Notes: generated by a model from the sequence alone, not told the origin. A DNA stretch of 64,000 bases from an uncultured Eubacteriales bacterium (GCA_900549475.1 UROF01000007.1:35371-99370); one strand, 5' to 3'; numbered from the stretch's first letter, positions 8,997-17,631 are shown. Numbers and translations are program-made.

Positions 8997-10007
8997 ATGG
9001 CACATATACCGCAAATCCTGGTAGTCGGCAGCTTTGTCATGGATCTGATTACCAGCACACAGCAGTTCCCTTCTGAGGGGCAGACGGTCCTGGGCTGTGA
9101 TTTCCAGATGGCGCCGGGAGGAAAGGGCGCCAACCAGGCGGTCCAGGCGGCGCGGCTGGGCGCCCGGGTGACCATGGTGGGCAAGGTGGGAGACGACCTG
9201 TTCGGCCGCCGCCTGATCGCCTCCTCCAGTGAGGCGGGTATCGACATCGGAGAAGTGAAAAAGGATGGCGGCGTTCCCTCTGCGGTGGGCAACGTGATCA
9301 TTGAGCGCTGCGGCACTGCGGCGGCCAACCGGATCATCGTGGTCCCCGGAGCCAACATGGCCATCCGGCCGGAGGACGTGGCCTTTTTGGAAGAGGACAT
9401 TGCCCACTACGACATGGTCATTCTCCAGCTGGAGATCCCCATGGAGATCAATATTCTGGTGGCCCGCTATGCCAGAGCCAAGGGCGTGCCGGTGATGCTC
9501 AATGCAGCGCCGTCGGACAAGCTGCCTCTGGAACTGCTGCAGAACATCACCTATATTTCCCCCAATGAACATGAGGCGGCGGACATTACCGGCATATCCA
9601 TTGACTGCGACAGCGGGGAGACGCTGGAAAACCGGGTCCGGGCGGCCACGGCCAAGCTGATGGAGATGGGGGTGGACCACGCCCTTATCACCCTGGGTTC
9701 CCGGGGAGCGGCTTTTGGGGACAGAGAGGAATTCCTGCTCTGCCCTGCCCGTGAGGGCGTGACGGTGGTAGATCCCACCGCTGCGGGAGACAGCTTTGTG
9801 GCGGCGTTCTGCACAGCGGTGTGCTGCGGCGCCGGCCACGGCCAGGCGGTGGAATTTGCCAACGATGTGGCGGCCATCACCGTATCCCGCATGGGAGCGC
9901 AGCCCAGCCTTCCCACCATCGAAGAGGTGGCTGCCGGCTGGAGCGGAGAGGAACAGACGAAATTCCGGCAGATCTATACCGTGCTACAGGAGGGGAAAAC
10001 AGCATGA
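8997..10007 (+). CDS. PfkB-family carbohydrate kinase, ribokinase-like
   Basis: A 336-residue PfkB kinase. The N-terminal substrate signature APGGKGANQAVQAARLGA is the ribokinase form. The C-terminal ATP/catalytic motif reads DPTAAGDSFVAAF, with the catalytic Asp in GD; the usual T-G-A-G-D is altered to T-A-A-G-D. AGGAGG lies just upstream of the ATG. It presumably phosphorylates ribose, or a nucleoside, released from imported substrate; ribokinase and nucleoside-kinase members of the family are hard to separate by eye. Its stop overlaps the next start as ATGA. Confidence 0.88.
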   Translation: MAHIPQILVVGSFVMDLITSTQQFPSEGQTVLGCDFQMAPGGKGANQAVQAARLGARVTMVGKVGDDLFGRRLIASSSEAGIDIGEVKKDGGVPSAVGNVIIERCGTAAANRIIVVPGANMAIRPEDVAFLEEDIAHYDMVILQLEIPMEINILVARYARAKGVPVMLNAAPSDKLPLELLQNITYISPNEHEAADITGISIDCDSGETLENRVRAATAKLMEMGVDHALITLGSRGAAFGDREEFLLCPAREGVTVVDPTAAGDSFVAAFCTAVCCGAGHGQAVEFANDVAAITVSRMGAQPSLPTIEEVAAGWSGEEQTKFRQIYTVLQEGKTA

Positions 10008-10612
10008 CAGATCATTTGGATACATACCGCAGCGTCTGTCTGCGGGAGTGTGAGCAGGTGCTGCAGACGCTGGACGAGGACTTTTACAGAGATGCTGTGG
10101 CTCTGATCCGTCAGTGCCGCCAGAAGGGCGGACGGCTCCATATCACCGGGATCGGAAAGCCGGCCCATTTGGCTACCTACATGGCGTCTTTGTTTTCCTC
10201 CACGGGGACACCTGCCTACTACCTCCACGGGACGGAGGCAGTCCACGGCTCCTGCGGCCAGCTGATGCCGGGGGACGTGGTGATCTGCGTGTCCAACAGC
10301 GGGGAGACTGCGGAGATGAAGGCCACCGCTGCCGCTATCCACAATAACGGCTGCGACATCATCGCGGTGACCGGCAACGCGGATTCCTGGCTGGCGAAAT
10401 TTGCGCAGGTCCATCTTCTGGCCCATGTGTCGGCGGAAGGCGGTCCTCTCAACCGTGCGCCCAGAGCGTCCATTCTGGCGGAAATGCTGGTGCTCCAGGG
10501 CCTGAGCACCATTCTCCAGGGGGAGAACCAGCTCACGCCGGAGGAGTATGTCAAGCGGCACCCCGGTGGGACGCTGGGGAAGCTGCGGCCGGAGGAGGTA
10601 TCGCCATGCTGA
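10004..10612 (+). CDS. SIS-domain sugar-phosphate isomerase-like protein
   Basis: A 202-residue protein consisting of one SIS domain, similar to the isomerase part of KpsF/GutQ arabinose-5-phosphate isomerases but without the C-terminal CBS pair. Visible motifs are GIGKPAHLATYMASLFSSTG and VVICVSNSGETAEM, and the C-terminal VKRHPGGTLG matches the KdsD/GutQ family. The start at 10004 is supported by AGGAGG and by the 4-base overlap with the kinase; a longer in-frame extension would overlap the kinase by 180 bases. It probably interconverts a pentose phosphate in the catabolic route. Confidence 0.85.
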   Translation: MTDHLDTYRSVCLRECEQVLQTLDEDFYRDAVALIRQCRQKGGRLHITGIGKPAHLATYMASLFSSTGTPAYYLHGTEAVHGSCGQLMPGDVVICVSNSGETAEMKATAAAIHNNGCDIIAVTGNADSWLAKFAQVHLLAHVSAEGGPLNRAPRASILAEMLVLQGLSTILQGENQLTPEEYVKRHPGGTLGKLRPEEVSPC

Positions 10613-11013
10613 AAGGAAACTGCATCCACCCGGGGATTGCCGCCGCCGCGGCCCTGTGCGGACATGGGGATCAGATCCTGATCGCTGATGGAAATTATCC
10701 TCTGAGCAGCCGCAGCGGTGAGGCGGAAAAGATATTCCTGGGCCTGAGCCGGAATCTGCCCACGGTGCAGGAGGTGCTGCGTGCCCTTCTCACCCTGGTG
10801 GAAGTGGAGAGCGCTCAGGTCATGGCTACCGATGAGGGCTGTATGCCGGAAGCGGCGCTTACCTACGCCCCGCTGCTGAAAGATGTGGAGATGACCATGC
10901 TGTCCCGGGAGGCATTTTATGAGGCCAGCAGCGGGAAGAAAGTGCGCCTGGCCATTTCCACCGGAGATATCCGCCCATACGCCAATATCCTGCTGACGGT
11001 AGGAACGGCCTGA
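10606..11013 (+). CDS. RbsD/FucU-family sugar mutarotase/pyranase
   Basis: A 135-residue protein of the RbsD/FucU fold. Visible features are the catalytic-His region near the N-terminus (IHPGIAAAAALCGHGDQILIADGNYP) and the C-terminal IRPYANILLTVG. RbsD converts ribopyranose to ribofuranose, the form ribokinase uses, which fits a ribose-releasing pathway with the kinase two genes upstream. It overlaps the SIS gene by 7 bases. Confidence 0.88.
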   Translation: MLKGNCIHPGIAAAAALCGHGDQILIADGNYPLSSRSGEAEKIFLGLSRNLPTVQEVLRALLTLVEVESAQVMATDEGCMPEAALTYAPLLKDVEMTMLSREAFYEASSGKKVRLAISTGDIRPYANILLTVGTA

Positions 11014-11032
11014 TGATCCATAAGGAGACGGT

Positions 11033-11785
11033 ATGAAGAAAAAGATTTTGTTTGCAGGAGAATCCTGCTTTGTACAGACAACGGAATTTAAAGGATATGA
11101 CCTGTTTACAGGTATCCGGTACAATGAGCACGCGGGGGAAATCGAGGCGCTGCTGGACCCCCAGCGGTTTTCCTTCCACCATATCCCCTGCCATCGTATC
11201 CCCGCCCGATTCCCCAGAACGCTGGAGGAGCTGCGGGAATATGACGCGGTCATTCTCAGCGATGTAGGCGCAGATACGTTTTTGCTGATCCCTGAGATGG
11301 TCCGTACCGGTGTGCGGGTGCCCAATCTGCTGAAGCTGATCCGGGAGTATGTAGCCGGCGGCGGCGGATTTGCCATGATCGGCGGTTATATGTCTTTCCA
11401 GGGCATCAATGCCCGGGCCCGTTTCCACGGGACGGCCATTGAGGAGCTTCTCCCCGTGACCATCCTGCCGGGAGACGACCGGCAGGAGGTGCCCGAGGGG
11501 GCGGATCTGACCTGTGTCCCCGGCAGCCATCCCATTCTGGAGGGCCTGCCCGCCCAGTGGCCCTATGTGCTGGGCTACAACAAGCTGACGGCTAAGGAGG
11601 GCAGCCAGGTCCTGGTGTCCTTTGAGGGAGATCCCCTGATCACCGCCTGGACATACGGCCAGGGCCGTGCGGTGGCGTATGCCATGGACTGCGCTGCCCA
11701 CTGGGCGCCGGCCGCCATGACGCAGTGGGACGGATACAGCCTGCTGTGGAACAATATCGCCGCCTGGATCACCGGCTTGTGCTGA
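11033..11785 (+). CDS. Class-I glutamine-amidotransferase-like protein
   Basis: A 250-residue protein resembling the GATase1-like family (PF07090 type): VAGGGGFAMIGGYMSFQG, then TAWTYGQGRAVAYAMDCAAHWAP. It lacks the GxCxGxQ nucleophile elbow of true glutaminases, so glutaminase activity is doubtful. It is the last gene of the transporter operon, 19 bases after the RbsD-like gene, and is followed by a strong terminator. A role in handling an imported metabolite is likely from context, but no reaction can be assigned. Confidence 0.75.
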   Translation: MKKKILFAGESCFVQTTEFKGYDLFTGIRYNEHAGEIEALLDPQRFSFHHIPCHRIPARFPRTLEELREYDAVILSDVGADTFLLIPEMVRTGVRVPNLLKLIREYVAGGGGFAMIGGYMSFQGINARARFHGTAIEELLPVTILPGDDRQEVPEGADLTCVPGSHPILEGLPAQWPYVLGYNKLTAKEGSQVLVSFEGDPLITAWTYGQGRAVAYAMDCAAHWAPAAMTQWDGYSLLWNNIAAWITGLC

Positions 11786-11797
11786 GAACAGACGGAA

Positions 11798-11830
11798 GAA
11801 AGCCGCCCGGAGAACCGGGCGGCTTTCTTA
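11798..11830 (+). terminator. Terminator of the nucleoside operon
   Basis: A 13-bp perfect stem (11798-11810 with 11815-11827) with an AGAA loop, starting 13 bases after the last stop codon. The T-run is short. Confidence 0.88.
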
Positions 11831-12060
11831 CTGGAGAAACAGGCGCATGAACAGGAAAAAACCAGGATGCCCAACAGCAAAGGCAGCCTGGTTTTCCTAT
11901 ACATTGGAGGATTGGATGAAAAAGAAGCTCTTGTCACTTGCAAGATTTATGATACACGGGGGTTGTTAACAAAACTAGCATAGGATGTTACGAAAGTATA
12001 AATTATTTGCATAAAAGAAGTATACTCCCCTGACCATGGCCTGCTGTCCCCCGCCCGGAC

Positions 12061-12531
12061 TCAGGCATCCTGGCCTGGAGGCGGGGTCTTGCGGCCCATG
12101 ACGTTCTCCATGGTGCTCTTGGCCAGATAGCCTGCGCTGCCGGCCACCGTCTCCACCATAACATAGTGGGCCAGGGTCTCCAGGGTATCGGTGACGCCCC
12201 GAAGGGCCAGATAGTAGCTGGCCCCGCCCATCACGGTGCCGGAGGCCATCAGCCATACCACCAGCACATGGCTGAAGGTGATGCGGCCGTCGGTATACAG
12301 CCACCGCAGCACCCACCCCCAGAATACCGCCACCCCGATGATTCCCAGGATGAATATGCCCTCAGCGCCGAAAAATTTCCGCAGCAGCAATACGCCGGCC
12401 GTAGCCAAGATGGTCCCCAGGGCCGTCAGCAGTACGTAGACCAGCCGGGCAGGCCGGGGCAAACCCTCGCCGCCCAGCCCCAGGGACGTTACCCCTTTTA
12501 CAGCGGCGATCAGCCGGGATAGTAAGGTCAC
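12061..12531 (-). CDS. Small integral membrane protein of unknown function
   Basis: A 156-residue protein I do not recognise. Hydrophobicity suggests three to four membrane helices (about residues 30-50, 55-73, 82-105 and perhaps 125-140). The C-terminus is Pro-rich and hydrophilic. The start is GTG at 12531, supported by GGAGGG on the minus strand near 12540. It lies downstream of carB but behind carB's terminator, so it is probably a separate unit. About 230 bases beyond its stop hold no gene. Confidence 0.7.
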   Translation of the reverse strand: MTLLSRLIAAVKGVTSLGLGGEGLPRPARLVYVLLTALGTILATAGVLLLRKFFGAEGIFILGIIGVAVFWGWVLRWLYTDGRITFSHVLVVWLMASGTVMGGASYYLALRGVTDTLETLAHYVMVETVAGSAGYLAKSTMENVMGRKTPPPGQDA

Positions 12532-12630
12532 AAATGGTCCCTCCTTCTCCGGACCCCATGGGGCCCTACCCTGTCTTATGCGGAAAAATACCGGTCCGTG
12601 CCTGTCCCCGGGAACGGTGACGCGGAGCGG

Positions 12631-12664
12631 AAAAACGCCCCGGAGGCGATGTGCCTCCGGGGCG
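12631..12664 (-). terminator. Terminator of carAB
   Basis: On the minus strand, a 12-bp stem (12664-12653 with 12647-12636) is followed by TTTTT. It lies about 70 bases after the carB stop. Confidence 0.88.
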
Positions 12665-12735
12665 CTGCTTTGCAGTTGTGACCGGGATCGGAGGCTGGCA
12701 GGCCTCCTCCAGACGATTGCCTGTCTCCCTGTCTG

Positions 12736-15700
12736 TCAGCCGTCGATGGTGGAGATCCGGCTGGAGATAGCCTCCAGCACGTCCAGAAGGGCCTTGACGG
12801 TGTCCAGGGAGGTGAGGGTGGTGAGATTGTTCTCAATAGCCAGACGGCGCATCTCCACGCCTGCGTTCACATGGGCGGCGGAGTTGGGGTCCCGGGTATT
12901 GATAAGGTAGGCCACCTTGCCGCTGCGCATGGCGGTGGTGATGTCGGAGGGATCTTCCGTGTAGTCCTTCTTCATCCGGGTGCGGATGCCGTGCTCCTTG
13001 AGATAGTGGGCGGTGCCGGTGGTGGCTTCGATGTTGAAGCCCAGGCGGTAGAACCGCTGTACCAGAGGCAGCGCCTCAGGGAGATCCTCCTCGCACACGG
13101 ACAGGAGCACCGTGCCGTGGTCCTGGAGCTTCATGCCGGCAGCCTCCATGGCCTTGTAGAGGGCGTAGGGCAGCCGGTCGTCGTAGCCGATGGCCTCGCC
13201 GGTGGACTTCATCTCCGGGGAGAGGTAGGTGTCCATGCCGCTGAGTTTGCTGAAGGAGAACACAGGCACCTTGCAGTACCAGCGCTCCTTCTCCTTGGGA
13301 TAGAGCACGTTGATGCCCTGGTCCTTCAGGCTCTCCCCCAAGATCACATTGGTGGCGATGTCCGCCAGGGACCAGCCGGTGGCCTTGGAGAGGAAGGGTA
13401 CCGTCCGGGAGGACCGGGGGTTTACCTCGATGATGTACACCTTGTCCTGCCGGTCCACGATGAACTGGATGTTGTAGAGACCCACGATGCCGATGCCGAG
13501 GCCCAGCTTCTTGGTGTAGTCCAGGATGGTATCCTTCACTGCCTGGGAGATGGAGAAGGTGGGATATACGCTGACGGAGTCGCCGGAGTGGACGCCGGTG
13601 CGCTCCACCAGCTCCATGATGCCGGGGACGAACACATCGGTACCGTCGCAGATGGCATCCACCTCCACCTCCTTGCCGATGATGTACTTATCGACCAGCA
13701 CCGGCTTGTCGGCGTCCACCTCCACGGCGGTCTTGAGGTAGCGGCGGAGCATCTCCTCATTGGCCACGATCTCCATGGCCCGGCCGCCCAGTACGAAGCT
13801 GGGCCGCACCAGTACCGGGTAGCCGATCTCAGCGGCGGCCCGGACGCCGTCCTCCACGCTGGTGACGGCCTCGCCCCGGGGCTGGGGGATGTTGAGGGAG
13901 GTGAGGACCTCCTCGAAGACCTTCCGGTCCTCTGCCCGCTCGATGGCGTCGCAGTCGGTGCCGATGATCTTCACGCCGTGCTCCCGGAGAGGCTGGGCCA
14001 GGTTGATGGCGGTCTGGCCGCCCAGGGAGGCGATGACGCCCTCCGGCTTCTCCAGCTCGATGATGTTCATCACGTCCTCCACCGTCAGAGGCTCGAAGTA
14101 GAGCTTATCACTGCAGGTGTAGTCGGTGGAGACGGTCTCCGGGTTGTTGTTGATGATGATGGCGTCGTAGCCGCTCTTCTTGATGGTCTGGACGGCGTGG
14201 ACGGTGGAGTAGTCGAATTCCACGCCCTGGCCGATACGGATGGGGCCGCTGCCCAGGACGATGATCTTCTTGTGGGGGGAGACGACGGACTCGTTCTCCT
14301 CCTCGTAGGTGGAGTAGAAATAGGGGATGTAGCTGTCAAACTCGCTGGCGCAGGTGTCGATCATCTTGTACACCGGGAAGATGCCCAGCTCCTTGCGCTT
14401 GTCAAAGACCTCCCGCTCGGTGCACTTCCACAGCCAGGCGATGGCCTTGTCGGAAAAGCCCTTGCGCTTGGCTTTCCGGAGCATATCCACATCCCAGGGC
14501 CGGGCTTTGATCTCCTCCTCATAGCGGACAATGTTGGCGATCTTGTCCAGGAACAGCATGTCGATCTGGGTGGCGGTAGCGATCTGGCCCAGGTCGGTGC
14601 CCCGGCTCATGAGCTCGGCGATGGCGAAGATCCGGTCGTCGGTGCCCAGGCGGATGTACTCCAGGAGCTTGCGCTCGCTGTAGTCGTCGAATTTGCTCAT
14701 GTAGACGTGGCTCACGCCGATCTCCAGGCTCCGCACCGCCTTGAGGATGCTCTCCTGGAGGGTGCGGCCCACGGCCATGACCTCGCCGGTGGCTTTCATC
14801 TGGGTGGAGAGGATGTTGCTGGCGGAGTTGAACTTGTCGAAGGGGAACCGGGGCATCTTGGTGACCACATAGTCGAGAGCCGGCTCAAAGGAGGCGGGGG
14901 TGTTGGCGATGCGGATCTCGTCGAGACGCATGCCCACGGCGATCTTGGCGGACACCCGGGCGATGGGGTAGCCGCTGGCCTTGGAGGCCAGGGCGGAGGA
15001 CCGGGACACCCGGGGGTTGACCTCGATGACATAGTACTGGAAGGACTGGGGGTCCAGGGCGAACTGGACATTGCAGCCGCCCTCGATCTTCAGGGCCCGG
15101 ATCAGCCGCAGGGCGCTGTCACGGAGGAGGTGGTACTCCTTGTTGGTGAGGGTCTGGCTGGGGGCCACCACCACGGAGTCACCGGTGTGGATGCCCACCG
15201 GGTCGATGTTCTCCATGTTACACACGGTGATGGCGGTGTCGTTGGCGTCCCGCATCACCTCATATTCGATCTCCTTGTAGCCACGGATGCTCTTTTCGAT
15301 GAGCACCTGGTGGACGGGAGACAGGGCCAGGGCGTTTTTCATCATCAGCCGCAGCTCCGTCTCATTGTCGGCAAAGCCGCCGCCGGTGCCGCCCAGGGTG
15401 AAGGCGGGCCGCAGGATCACCGGGTAGCCGATGGTTTTAGCGGCGTCGATGGCCTCCTCAATGGAGTGGGTGATCTGGGAGGGCACCACCGGCTCCCCCA
15501 GCTGGAGGCACAGCTCCTTGAAGAGCTCACGGTCTTCGGCCTGCTGGATGCTCTGATAGCTGGTGCCGAGAAGCTCCACGCCGCACTCCTCCAGGATGCC
15601 CTGGCGCTGGAGCTCCATGGCCAGATTCAGTCCCGTCTGGCCGCCGATGCCGGGGACGATGGCGTCAGGCCGCTCAAAGCGGAGGATCTTGGCCAGATAG

Positions 15701-15915
15701 TCCGCCGTCAGGGGCTCCATATACACCTTGTCGGCCACGGTGGTATCGGTCATGATGGTGGCGGGGTTGGAGTTGGCCAGCACCACCTCGTAGCCCTCCT
15801 CCCGGAGGGCAAGGCAGGCCTGGGTACCGGCGTAGTCAAACTCCGCCGCCTGGCCGATGACGATGGGGCCGGAGCCAATGACCAGGATTTTGTGCAGATC
15901 GGTTCTCTTAGGCAT
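12736..15915 (-). CDS. carB: Carbamoyl-phosphate synthase large subunit
   Basis: A 1059-residue enzyme, close to the usual ~1070. Two homologous ATP-grasp halves are visible: the first begins with KILVIGSGPIVIGQAAEFDY, the second with KIIVLGSGPIRIGQGVEFDYS, each followed by EVNPRVSRSSALASKASGYP or EVNPRSSRTVPFLSKATGW. The C-terminal ~120 residues form the MGS-like allosteric domain. It joins ammonia from CarA with bicarbonate and two ATP to make carbamoyl phosphate for pyrimidine and arginine synthesis. It overlaps carA by 8 bases. Confidence 0.98.
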   Translation of the reverse strand: MPKRTDLHKILVIGSGPIVIGQAAEFDYAGTQACLALREEGYEVVLANSNPATIMTDTTVADKVYMEPLTADYLAKILRFERPDAIVPGIGGQTGLNLAMELQRQGILEECGVELLGTSYQSIQQAEDRELFKELCLQLGEPVVPSQITHSIEEAIDAAKTIGYPVILRPAFTLGGTGGGFADNETELRLMMKNALALSPVHQVLIEKSIRGYKEIEYEVMRDANDTAITVCNMENIDPVGIHTGDSVVVAPSQTLTNKEYHLLRDSALRLIRALKIEGGCNVQFALDPQSFQYYVIEVNPRVSRSSALASKASGYPIARVSAKIAVGMRLDEIRIANTPASFEPALDYVVTKMPRFPFDKFNSASNILSTQMKATGEVMAVGRTLQESILKAVRSLEIGVSHVYMSKFDDYSERKLLEYIRLGTDDRIFAIAELMSRGTDLGQIATATQIDMLFLDKIANIVRYEEEIKARPWDVDMLRKAKRKGFSDKAIAWLWKCTEREVFDKRKELGIFPVYKMIDTCASEFDSYIPYFYSTYEEENESVVSPHKKIIVLGSGPIRIGQGVEFDYSTVHAVQTIKKSGYDAIIINNNPETVSTDYTCSDKLYFEPLTVEDVMNIIELEKPEGVIASLGGQTAINLAQPLREHGVKIIGTDCDAIERAEDRKVFEEVLTSLNIPQPRGEAVTSVEDGVRAAAEIGYPVLVRPSFVLGGRAMEIVANEEMLRRYLKTAVEVDADKPVLVDKYIIGKEVEVDAICDGTDVFVPGIMELVERTGVHSGDSVSVYPTFSISQAVKDTILDYTKKLGLGIGIVGLYNIQFIVDRQDKVYIIEVNPRSSRTVPFLSKATGWSLADIATNVILGESLKDQGINVLYPKEKERWYCKVPVFSFSKLSGMDTYLSPEMKSTGEAIGYDDRLPYALYKAMEAAGMKLQDHGTVLLSVCEEDLPEALPLVQRFYRLGFNIEATTGTAHYLKEHGIRTRMKKDYTEDPSDITTAMRSGKVAYLINTRDPNSAAHVNAGVEMRRLAIENNLTTLTSLDTVKALLDVLEAISSRISTIDG

Positions 15916-17005
15916 GGCGCTTCCCCTCCTCCATCATGGCAATAAACTGGTCGAAGAGGTAGCCGCTGTCCTGGGGACCGGGGGCGCTCTCCGGGTGATA
16001 CTGAACGGAAAACACCTTGTCGGCACGGCACTGAAGGCCCTCCACGGTGTTGTCCAGAAGATTGATATGGGTGACGGTGAGGCCGGTGCCCTTCAGGGAG
16101 GCCTCATCCACGGCGTAGCTGTGGTTCTGGCTGGTGATCTCCAGCTTGCCGGTGAGAAGGTTCTTCACCGGGTGGTTGCCGCCCCGGTGGCCGAACTTCA
16201 GCTTGTAGGTCTTGCCGCCATAGGCCAAGGCGATCATCTGGTGGCCCAGGCATATGCCGAAGATGGGCACTCTGCCCCGGAGCTTGCGCACCAGCTCAAT
16301 GACGGGGGTCACGTCCTCCGGGTCTCCGGGGCCGTTGGAGAGGAACAGCCCGTCGGGCTCCATGTCCAGAATGGTCTCCGCCGGGGTGTTGTAGGGCACC
16401 ACGGTGACGTTGCAGTGGCGCTGGTTCAGGGAGCGGACGATGTTGAGCTTGATGCCGCAGTCCACCGCCACCACGTTGAACTTGTGGTTGCTGGTGCGGG
16501 CGTACCAGCGCTTTTTGCAGCTGACCCGGGACACCTGGTCGTGGGGCAGCTCCTGGGCGGTGAGGCGGGATAGCGCCTCCTCCGTGCTCACACCGATATC
16601 GCAGATGAGGCCCTTGCGGCTGCCGTGGTCCCGGATGCTGCGGGCCAGCTTCCGGGTGTCCACCCCCTCCATGCCGGGGATGCCGTAGTCCTCCAGGATC
16701 TCCGAGAGGGTCTTGGTGTAGCGGAAGTTACTGGGGATATCGTTGTACTCCCGGACCACCAGGCCGCCGATAGTGGGGATCTTGGTCTCATAGTCCTCGT
16801 CGGTGACGCCGTAGTTGCCGATGATGGGGTAGGTCATCACCACTGCCTGATCGGTGTAGGAGGGGTCGGAGACGATCTCCTGATAACCCACCATGGAGGT
16901 GTTGAACACCACCTCGCACAACCGGTCAACCTTGGCACCGAAGCGGTAGCCCCGGTACTCGCTGCCGTCCTCCAGCACCAGCTTGCAGTCAAAGCTTCTG
17001 ATCAT
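15908..17005 (-). CDS. carA: Carbamoyl-phosphate synthase small subunit (glutaminase)
   Basis: A 365-residue protein: an N-terminal CarA-specific domain (about 1-150) and a class-I glutamine amidotransferase domain with nucleophile C252 in GICLGHQM and the His/Glu of QYHPESAPGPQ. It supplies ammonia to CarB. ATG at 17005 is preferred over an in-frame TTG at 17023 because AAGGAG lies 7 bases before it. A small leader ORF ends on this start codon (ATGA overlap), and an intrinsic terminator lies just upstream, which suggests attenuation control. Confidence 0.97.
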   Translation of the reverse strand: MIRSFDCKLVLEDGSEYRGYRFGAKVDRLCEVVFNTSMVGYQEIVSDPSYTDQAVVMTYPIIGNYGVTDEDYETKIPTIGGLVVREYNDIPSNFRYTKTLSEILEDYGIPGMEGVDTRKLARSIRDHGSRKGLICDIGVSTEEALSRLTAQELPHDQVSRVSCKKRWYARTSNHKFNVVAVDCGIKLNIVRSLNQRHCNVTVVPYNTPAETILDMEPDGLFLSNGPGDPEDVTPVIELVRKLRGRVPIFGICLGHQMIALAYGGKTYKLKFGHRGGNHPVKNLLTGKLEITSQNHSYAVDEASLKGTGLTVTHINLLDNTVEGLQCRADKVFSVQYHPESAPGPQDSGYLFDQFIAMMEEGKRHA

Positions 17006-17196
17006 ATGCGCGCTCCTTTCCAAAAGCTATCTTCCCCGGACAAAAGAAAAACCCGTTCCGTACAGACAAAAGGACCATTGTCTGCGGAAACGGGAAAAAC
17101 AGCGGCACCCGGAACAGCGGAAATAGTGGTATCCATTCCGCCGCCGGCGGGAGAAGAAAAGGAATCCCCCCCACAGTAGAGAACAGCCATTGTCAC
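17002..17196 (-). CDS. Putative 64-residue leader peptide upstream of carA
   Basis: An open frame with GTG start at 17196, 7 bases after a near-perfect AAGGAGGTG site (17212-17204), ends in TGA inside the carA start codon. An internal ATG at 17190 is an alternative start. The peptide has no recognised domain (begins MTMAVLYCGGDSFSS). It spans the hairpin terminator at 17041-17094, so ribosomes translating it would disrupt that stem. It may be a regulatory leader or a translational coupling device; a chance frame is still possible because the ribosome binding site and overlap are the only evidence. Confidence 0.5.
   Translation of the reverse strand: MTMAVLYCGGDSFSSPAGGGMDTTISAVPGAAVFPVSADNGPFVCTERVFLLSGEDSFWKGARI
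17041..17094 (-). terminator. Intrinsic terminator in the carA leader (candidate attenuator)
   Basis: On the minus strand, a bulged stem (17094-17089, 17087-17085 and 17084-17078 with 17069-17063, 17060-17058 and 17057-17052) is followed by TTTTTCTTTTG. It lies about 35 bases before the carA start and would stop transcription before carAB. No PyrR-type binding loop was recognised. Confidence 0.75.
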
Positions 17197-17212
17197 AGGG
17201 GGACACCTCCTT

Positions 17213-17491
17213 CCGATACCAAAAAATTTTGCAGGTGCTCAAATTATTTTTTAGAACATTATCCGGGGAATAAGGCAGAAAATGTCTAAAAATTAACATA
17301 CTTCTGAATATTTACTTTGAAAACTATCTCACAGATCGGCGCAGAAGTCAAGGAGAAAAGCGAAAAAAAACAGGATTTATGGAACTTACATAGATGGGGT
17401 TGAGAAAAGGCCTGGACAATTCATACAGAATTATGGAGGATTTCGACTTGCGTTTTTTCGGTTGAAATGTTAGCTTAATATTGTAAAAGGT
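17213..17491. other. Divergent intergenic region between carAB and the purine operon
   Basis: An AT-rich gene-free stretch that must hold the start sites of both operons. I could not single out convincing -35/-10 pairs or a PurR-type box here, so no promoter is assigned. Confidence 0.6.
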
Positions 17492-17574
17492 AAGGCCCGT
17501 CGGTAACTGACGGATTCGTGGATGACCACATGGGAGCAGGCGGGCCGGAAGTTAGATGTCGACCGTCTGGGCAG
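17492..17574 (+). promoter_or_regulatory. ZTP (ZMP/ZTP, pfl) riboswitch aptamer upstream of purE
   Basis: The segment carries the diagnostic pieces of the pfl RNA in order: P1 (GGCCCG at 17494 pairing with CGGGCC near 17541), the AACTGACGG element, a GTGG/CCAC hairpin followed by ATGGGAGC, and the conserved 3' element CGACCGTCTGGGCAG. These match the Fusobacterium ulcerans ZTP riboswitch as I recall it. ZTP riboswitches turn on purine and folate genes when ZMP/ZTP (AICAR nucleotides) builds up. It lies directly upstream of purE, and its 3' strand overlaps the terminator at 17569-17617. Confidence 0.93.
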
Positions 17575-17617
17575 CCTGTTCTTAATTGTAGGGACGGGTC
17601 TGCCCTTTATTTGTTTT
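17569..17617 (+). terminator. Expression-platform terminator of the ZTP riboswitch
   Basis: GGGCAG (17569-17574) pairs with CTGCCC (17600-17605), extended by CCTGTTC with GGGACGG pairs, and is followed by TTTATTTGTTTT. The 5' arm is part of the aptamer's conserved TGGGCAG element, so ligand binding and termination are mutually exclusive. Confidence 0.88.
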
Positions 17618-17631
17618 GGGAGGTATCGCGT

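Noticed and set aside
12871..15945. A ~1000-codon open frame on the plus strand opposite carB
   Set aside because: It is the mirror of a high-GC coding frame. Its translation is Gly/His/Asp/Val-rich with no family features, and carB on the other strand is certain.
17518..17631. Longer purE start
   Set aside because: It would begin inside the ZTP aptamer, whereas ATG at 17632 has GGGAGG and begins the family's conserved N-terminus.
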